Positions 30,915 through 34,313 of a stretch of 34,313 nucleotides of DNA are shown piece by piece. The stretch spans positions 1 through 34,313 of IMG/VR virus record IMGVR_UViG_3300025098_000151. One strand, given 5' to 3'. Position numbers and translations under genes: made by a program. Numbering within the stretch: the first letter of the stretch is position 1; each line of letters begins with the position of its first letter. The DNA is from a virus. The notes under the pieces are model-generated. The model was not told the origin of the DNA and did no database searches. It was given only the letters and a program-made list of their open reading frames with translations.

Positions 30915-32348
30915 TTATGCGCTGAAACGGTAGAGCTTGTAGTCGGTGGAGTAGCTGCTGTCTTCGTGCCAGTAGTATAGGTAATCGTCGTAACCAACGA
31001 TGGCGTCTTGAAAGCCTGCCCTAAAAGAAGATCCGCTAAAGGAAACCAAATCACCGAGGTCGTCCCAGCTCTGGGTTGAAACGACATTTGCTAGGTTTGA
31101 TGGGGGGTCATACTCAGTGACGGTTACGAGGTCGCCCGACCCTCCAAAAATAAAGCGATCTGGGTTTGGGCCGTGCATGTAGGCGATGCCTCGACTGATA
31201 TCGAAGCCGGTCGGGAGGTTGGTGATACTTAAACCTGAGTTGGCAACGCTGCCGGCATCAGGGCTACCGCTGTCTGGGTCAATCCCTGAGATTTCTATAA
31301 ATTCCGGGTCGTCCGTCGTGCCGCCCTTCATAACGAAGAGCTGTGGGTTTGAAGAGCTGTTGCCAATTCTTGTCGTTGCAATGTCCAGTCCGGTTGTGCC
31401 ACCGGGCCAGTTGCCAACTTGGCCTAGCAGATCGAACGTGCTGCCGTTCGATGCGTAACCGTCTGCGTACAAGCATGGGGCTGAATAGCCGTTGTGTGTC
31501 GCCGTGTTGCTCAAAACGTAAAACTTGTTACCTACCAGCCAAACATGCTTGATGTAACCGTGCTGGCTGTTGCTGCCCAAGCCTGAGCTAATAGTCGGCA
31601 GGGACTGGGTATAATAGTTGCCCGAGTTAAAGAACTGGCCGTTATCCAGCCTAACGATAAAGTAGCTTAGGTCGCCGTCGTTCGGCTCATTTAAGTGCAT
31701 GAGGAACAGGTAATCATCCTCCGCCAACGCGACATCAAAGTTACCGCCGATGTTGCTCTTTTGATTGTTGTAACGTGTGCGCTGACTAGACGAAGGCGCG
31801 CCAACGTAAGTGCCGGTTTCAAAGAAGACGTCTGTTACGGTTATTGAAACGGCTTGACTGTCCGAGCCAAGGGTGTTTGTCGCCACGACGTTAATCGACT
31901 GAGAGCGGTCTGCCGCTGTCTCGTAGTCCGGCGACACAGCGAAGGTCAGCTGGCCGGAGCTGTTGATGTTGAAGTTGCTGGCGTCAGTTCCGGTTACGGA
32001 CCAAGTGACAGGCAGGCTTGTTGCTGCGTAAGTGGCCAAGACGGTACTGGTGTTGGTGTTCTCGGCAACACTGAAGCTGGCCGTACCTGAGACTGTGGGG
32101 GGACCGGGGATGACGCGAGCGCCATGCTCCCCGAGCGTCAGGACGCCAGTGTCGACGAGACTGTTAGAAACGATTACGTCACGACCGATGATCCCACCCC
32201 AGTTTAACTGGGGGTAGTCGTCAGTAGATGGGACTTCAATACCGGCTTCATCTAAAGACAACATGCCGCGAAACCGATGCCCCTCCGTTAGCGCCGCCCT
32301 CATAGCGGGCACCCCAAGAAGGCCGCCAAAAGAATTTCTCGTACTCAT
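30915..32348 (-). CDS. Tail fibre with cadherin-like domain and propeller-like C-terminus, 477 aa
   Basis: After a short N-terminal anchor (residues 1-60), residues about 88-172 have a cadherin-like module: FSVAENTNTSTVLATY, TGTDASNFNINSSGQL, and a C-terminal SQAVSITVTDV strand. The remaining 300 residues are beta-rich with repeated blade-like segments ending in YKLYRFSA, suggesting a propeller or lectin-like tip. The likely role is host-receptor binding. GAGG lies 8 nt before ATG 32348. The fold of the C-terminal part is inferred from composition. Confidence 0.6.
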   Translation of the reverse strand: MSTRNSFGGLLGVPAMRAALTEGHRFRGMLSLDEAGIEVPSTDDYPQLNWGGIIGRDVIVSNSLVDTGVLTLGEHGARVIPGPPTVSGTASFSVAENTNTSTVLATYAATSLPVTWSVTGTDASNFNINSSGQLTFAVSPDYETAADRSQSINVVATNTLGSDSQAVSITVTDVFFETGTYVGAPSSSQRTRYNNQKSNIGGNFDVALAEDDYLFLMHLNEPNDGDLSYFIVRLDNGQFFNSGNYYTQSLPTISSGLGSNSQHGYIKHVWLVGNKFYVLSNTATHNGYSAPCLYADGYASNGSTFDLLGQVGNWPGGTTGLDIATTRIGNSSSNPQLFVMKGGTTDDPEFIEISGIDPDSGSPDAGSVANSGLSITNLPTGFDISRGIAYMHGPNPDRFIFGGSGDLVTVTEYDPPSNLANVVSTQSWDDLGDLVSFSGSSFRAGFQDAIVGYDDYLYYWHEDSSYSTDYKLYRFSA

Positions 32349-32361
32349 ACGGGCCGCCTCG

Positions 32362-32721
32362 TTAGGTCTCGGATATAACTTCGTAGCTGCACACTACGTC
32401 GAAAGCGGAGAGAGTATTGGAGGTCACTCGCAGGGCGTCGCCTTCCTCAAGGTAGAGGCCTTTGTTCAGCAAATCCAACGTAGCGCCAGCGGGGATCGAG
32501 ATGTCCTTCGCGATGGTGTAAGCAACGCTGGACCGAAACAGGTCGACCGTGACAGTGGCCGCAGCCGACAGGAGGTTCGAACAGGTGAGTAAGTTCACCT
32601 TGTAGACCTGACCGGAGGAAGTGGCGTTGGTTGCGATTGCGACTGGAGTAGTGCCCACCGCAGCGGAGACATCAGTTTTACCCGTGATTGTAGCCACGGC
32701 GACTACGTTTGGAGCCGTCAT
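32362..32721 (-). CDS. Small beta-rich virion protein, 119 aa
   Basis: The protein is almost all beta-prone residues (VVAVATITGKTDVSAAVG, YKVNLLTCSNLLSAAATVTV), similar in character to small decoration or fibre-associated proteins near tail fibres. No specific family is identified. AAGGG lies 8 nt before ATG 32721. Confidence 0.55.
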   Translation of the reverse strand: MTAPNVVAVATITGKTDVSAAVGTTPVAIATNATSSGQVYKVNLLTCSNLLSAAATVTVDLFRSSVAYTIAKDISIPAGATLDLLNKGLYLEEGDALRVTSNTLSAFDVVCSYEVISET

Positions 32722-32732
32722 AGTTTTTTCCC

Positions 32733-33389
32733 TTATCCAAAGACGATTGCCATGGCGATGGCTTTTCCGGTTGTTGCTAGGCTGCTGGATCCAGCATTGA
32801 ACTGGCGGATTTCAGAGCTTGTCCCTAGAGCTAGATCGTCAGCCACGGTCTCGATCAGGCTTGGCGTGGCCTGCAAGTCGTTCGAGACAGCGATAAAGCC
32901 TGCGTCGAGAATGACGCCGTCTCGGGCTGACTGAACGTCTGCCAAGACGCCTGCTGGGCTTTCAAGAAGCAGCTGGGTGTTGGAGCTGGCGATGAAGGCG
33001 GCTTGGCTAGCAAAAGCAGTCTGGTTTGTCTTGACCAAGTAGAGGTTGGTCGCAGAGCCAGAGGTGGTGGTGACGAGGTCTAGGGCGCTGTAGGCCGTGC
33101 TGGTCGAGAAAGCGCCACGGTCGTTAAAGAAGCCAACGAGATCTGTGAACGCGCCTGTGCCGTTGATGCGGTACTGAAGCGTGAGCTGGCCACTGGACTG
33201 GGCAATCTGGTACTCCGGCACGATCTCCTCGGGCGCGAAGTTGCCACCTGCATCGAACAAGTCGCCCATGAGCTGGGCGAGCGAGCGATTGCCAATCTCT
33301 GCGGCTTCGAGGTAGGTGTCGATGTTATGCTCGCCTGTCTTACTGCTGGTGAAAACTAGCTGCTCAAGGCGGGGTCTGGTCTGGGGCAT
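32733..33389 (-). CDS. Tail protein sharing its N-terminal domain with the 541-aa fibre
   Basis: The product is 218 aa. Residues 10-88 align with the start of the protein at 23419-25044 (EAAEIGNRSLAQL, DAGGN, LTLQYRINGTGAF), suggesting the same virion-attachment site. The C-terminal half is a different, beta-rich domain (TSGSATNLYLVKTNQ). It is probably a short appendage or base for another fibre. The start codon lies 1 bp after a perfect 11-bp hairpin, and only a weak GAGA ribosome site inside that stem is available. Confidence 0.6.
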   Translation of the reverse strand: MPQTRPRLEQLVFTSSKTGEHNIDTYLEAAEIGNRSLAQLMGDLFDAGGNFAPEEIVPEYQIAQSSGQLTLQYRINGTGAFTDLVGFFNDRGAFSTSTAYSALDLVTTTSGSATNLYLVKTNQTAFASQAAFIASSNTQLLLESPAGVLADVQSARDGVILDAGFIAVSNDLQATPSLIETVADDLALGTSSEIRQFNAGSSSLATTGKAIAMAIVFG

Positions 33390-33390
33390 G

Positions 33391-33425
33391 AGTAGTCTCG
33401 CGCTGGTTGTGAGAGCGAGACTACT
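33391..33425 (-). promoter_or_regulatory. Perfect 11-bp hairpin immediately before a start codon
   Basis: AGTAGTCTCGC (33391-33401) and GCGAGACTACT (33415-33425) are exact complements with a 13-nt loop. In the leftward mRNA the stem ends one base before the AUG at 33389 and would include any ribosome-binding site. No T-run follows, so it is not an intrinsic terminator. Confidence 0.6.
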
Positions 33426-33451
33426 GACGCGCTTGTAGCTTGTCGTCCTGC

Positions 33452-33658
33452 TTAGCGGGTAATAAGGCTACTGGCCGTTACGCGGCCCCACAGGCCAACG
33501 ACGCCTGCCAGAACAGTGACTACCGTGAGGGCAGTCTCAGTGAGTTCGCCCTCGAAGGGGCCAATGTCGATGCCGACGGAGCGGAGGCCGACGCCTGCGA
33601 GCATGATTAGGGTGGCCCAAACGGTTTTGCTGGCCCACCACGCTTTTGTGTCAGTCAT
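33452..33658 (-). CDS. Holin-like protein with two membrane segments
   Basis: The product is 68 aa. It starts KAWWASKTVWATLIMLAGVG, with a first membrane segment, then a short loop with acidic residues (GPFEGELTE), a second segment (TVVTVLAGVVGLWG) and a basic end (RVTASSLITR). The WW-SK and GR-T motifs are typical of a common phage holin family. It would form the inner-membrane holes for the amidase. AAGGAAG precedes ATG 33658, and a weak version of the GTGT/ACAC palindrome lies just upstream. Confidence 0.65.
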   Translation of the reverse strand: MTDTKAWWASKTVWATLIMLAGVGLRSVGIDIGPFEGELTETALTVVTVLAGVVGLWGRVTASSLITR

Positions 33659-33723
33659 GGATTTCTTCCTTGGTTGTCAGGAATGTTGACACTAGGTGGG
33701 CGAGGGTCGGGTGTCGTCCGCCT

Positions 33724-34155
33724 CTACAGCCAAGTACGGTGTGGTGTCACGGGCGAAACGCCGTCTGCCGCATCTATCGCCTCGGCTTCGTCCCGCATGT
33801 AGTCCCCACGGATGCGCAAGTTGACGTGCCAGCCATCGATAGGGGCCATCTCAGGGTACTCGGTGCCTTCGGCGTCCGTCAGCATGTTGCCCGTAGCTTC
33901 GTGGATCAGGCCAACGATGTCGAAGCTGTGGTCGTGGCTGTTCATGACGAGGTAAGCGTCGCCATCGTTTTCCATGACGGGTTCGCCTGTTTCTTCGTCG
34001 TACAGTTTGTCGCCCGTCTCAGGGTCAACAGACTGCACCTGCGGTTGGTAGTAGAACGGCTGGAGTGCCGTTGCTGCTGCCGCCTCGTCGGTGAAGGCGT
34101 AGTAGAAGTCCCGCTTCGGAGCTTCTGCGATGATAATGGGTTCTTCGGTTGTCAT
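33724..34155 (-). CDS. Tail-associated protein of unknown function, 143 aa
   Basis: The protein is acidic, with EPVMENDGDAYLVMNSHDHS in the middle and an IDGWHVNLR motif near the C-terminus that recurs in small proteins downstream of phage fibre genes. It starts at ATG 34155, overlapping the lectin-like gene stop (ATGA) with AGGAG 8 nt upstream. It may be a fibre assembly or accessory protein; not certain. Confidence 0.55.
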   Translation of the reverse strand: MTTEEPIIIAEAPKRDFYYAFTDEAAAATALQPFYYQPQVQSVDPETGDKLYDEETGEPVMENDGDAYLVMNSHDHSFDIVGLIHEATGNMLTDAEGTEYPEMAPIDGWHVNLRIRGDYMRDEAEAIDAADGVSPVTPHRTWL

Positions 34156-34313
34156 GCCGTAAGCTCCTGAAGTTGTGCGTCGGTGAGACGGCGGGGGTAG
34201 TATTTGAGGGACTTGATGTGGCCGTTGAGACTATTATTGTTGCTGGTGTTACCACTAAGTCGAACAGTGGTTATGCCTCCGGGTACAGTTGATGTCCCGT
34301 CACCTGCTTCTGC
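34152..34313 (-). CDS. C-terminal end of a tail fibre with a lectin/LamG-like fold (partial)
   Basis: 53 residues enter from the right edge and end at TGA (complement of 34152-34154). The end reads GHIKSLKYYPRRLTDAQLQE before a short tail, a signature that closes concanavalin/LamG-like domains in many phage fibres and surface proteins. It overlaps the next gene as ATGA. The start and domain arrangement lie outside the window. Confidence 0.6.
   Translation of the reverse strand, partial: AEAGDGTSTVPGGITTVRLSGNTSNNNSLNGHIKSLKYYPRRLTDAQLQELTA

Noticed and set aside
32560-32600. GGTTCGA-like tRNA loop sequence
   Set aside because: It lies within the 119-aa coding region, and no cloverleaf can be built; no tRNA was found anywhere in the window.
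34025-34255. 76-codon leftward frame at the right end
   Set aside because: Shadow of the 143-aa gene and of the lectin-like C-terminus, both of which are better supported.
1-34313. CRISPR array, insertion sequence or attachment site
   Set aside because: No regularly spaced repeats, transposase, integrase or terminal inverted repeats are visible.

Overview
The window is a tailed-phage (podovirus-like) genome segment with no recognisable host gene. Evidence for this is a scaffold protein directly followed by a major capsid protein and a terminator, then short adaptor and tail-tube genes, a tail-fibre gene, three large coiled-coil or glycine-rich virion proteins and a 2957-residue giant protein, plus lysis genes, a primase-helicase and a recombination cassette. 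No integrase, terminase, portal or DNA polymerase is visible, and genes are cut at both ends, so it is a partial genome. The gene set is typical of marine or alphaproteobacterial phages, but the host is inference only.

Layout. (1) 2-160: end of a rightward gene that meets a leftward gene through a shared CTAA stop. (2) 157-3223, leftward: a zinc-finger/HTH protein, a Holliday-junction-resolvase-like PD-(D/E)XK nuclease, an unknown acidic protein, a secreted Rap1a-like protein, a tandem-HTH protein and a virion-hydrolase-like protein. Most of these genes overlap. (3) 3224-3863: hairpin-rich region without a convincing leftward gene; one possible small rightward ORF lies at 3740-3943. (4) 3864-6048, leftward: a Cro-like HTH regulator and a Prim-Pol/RecA-fold helicase. 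(5) 6130-8438, rightward: P-loop ATPase, SSB-like protein, Cas4/RecB-like nuclease with iron-sulfur cysteines, and a DUF3310 protein. (6) 8435-34313, all leftward, and therefore listed here in transcription order from the right: a lectin-like fibre (partial), a 143-aa protein, a holin, two tail or decoration proteins, a cadherin/propeller fibre, an XhlA-like membrane protein, an amidase, a 98-aa protein, scaffold, major capsid protein, terminator, two adaptors, tail tube/nozzle, a second fibre, internal virion proteins, the giant polyvalent protein and a spanin-like pair.

Regulation. The most notable signal is a directional palindrome (A-tract, then GTGT-N11-ACAC) found at 3241-3272, 3536-3560, 6081-6105 and 30549-30579. 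Two copies 27 kb apart are almost identical over about 30 bp, and three copies sit 16-24 bp before a start codon and point into the gene. A related site overlaps a strong sigma70-like promoter upstream of the capsid gene. Together they suggest a phage-wide promoter/operator set, perhaps read by the small Cro-like protein at 5845-6048.
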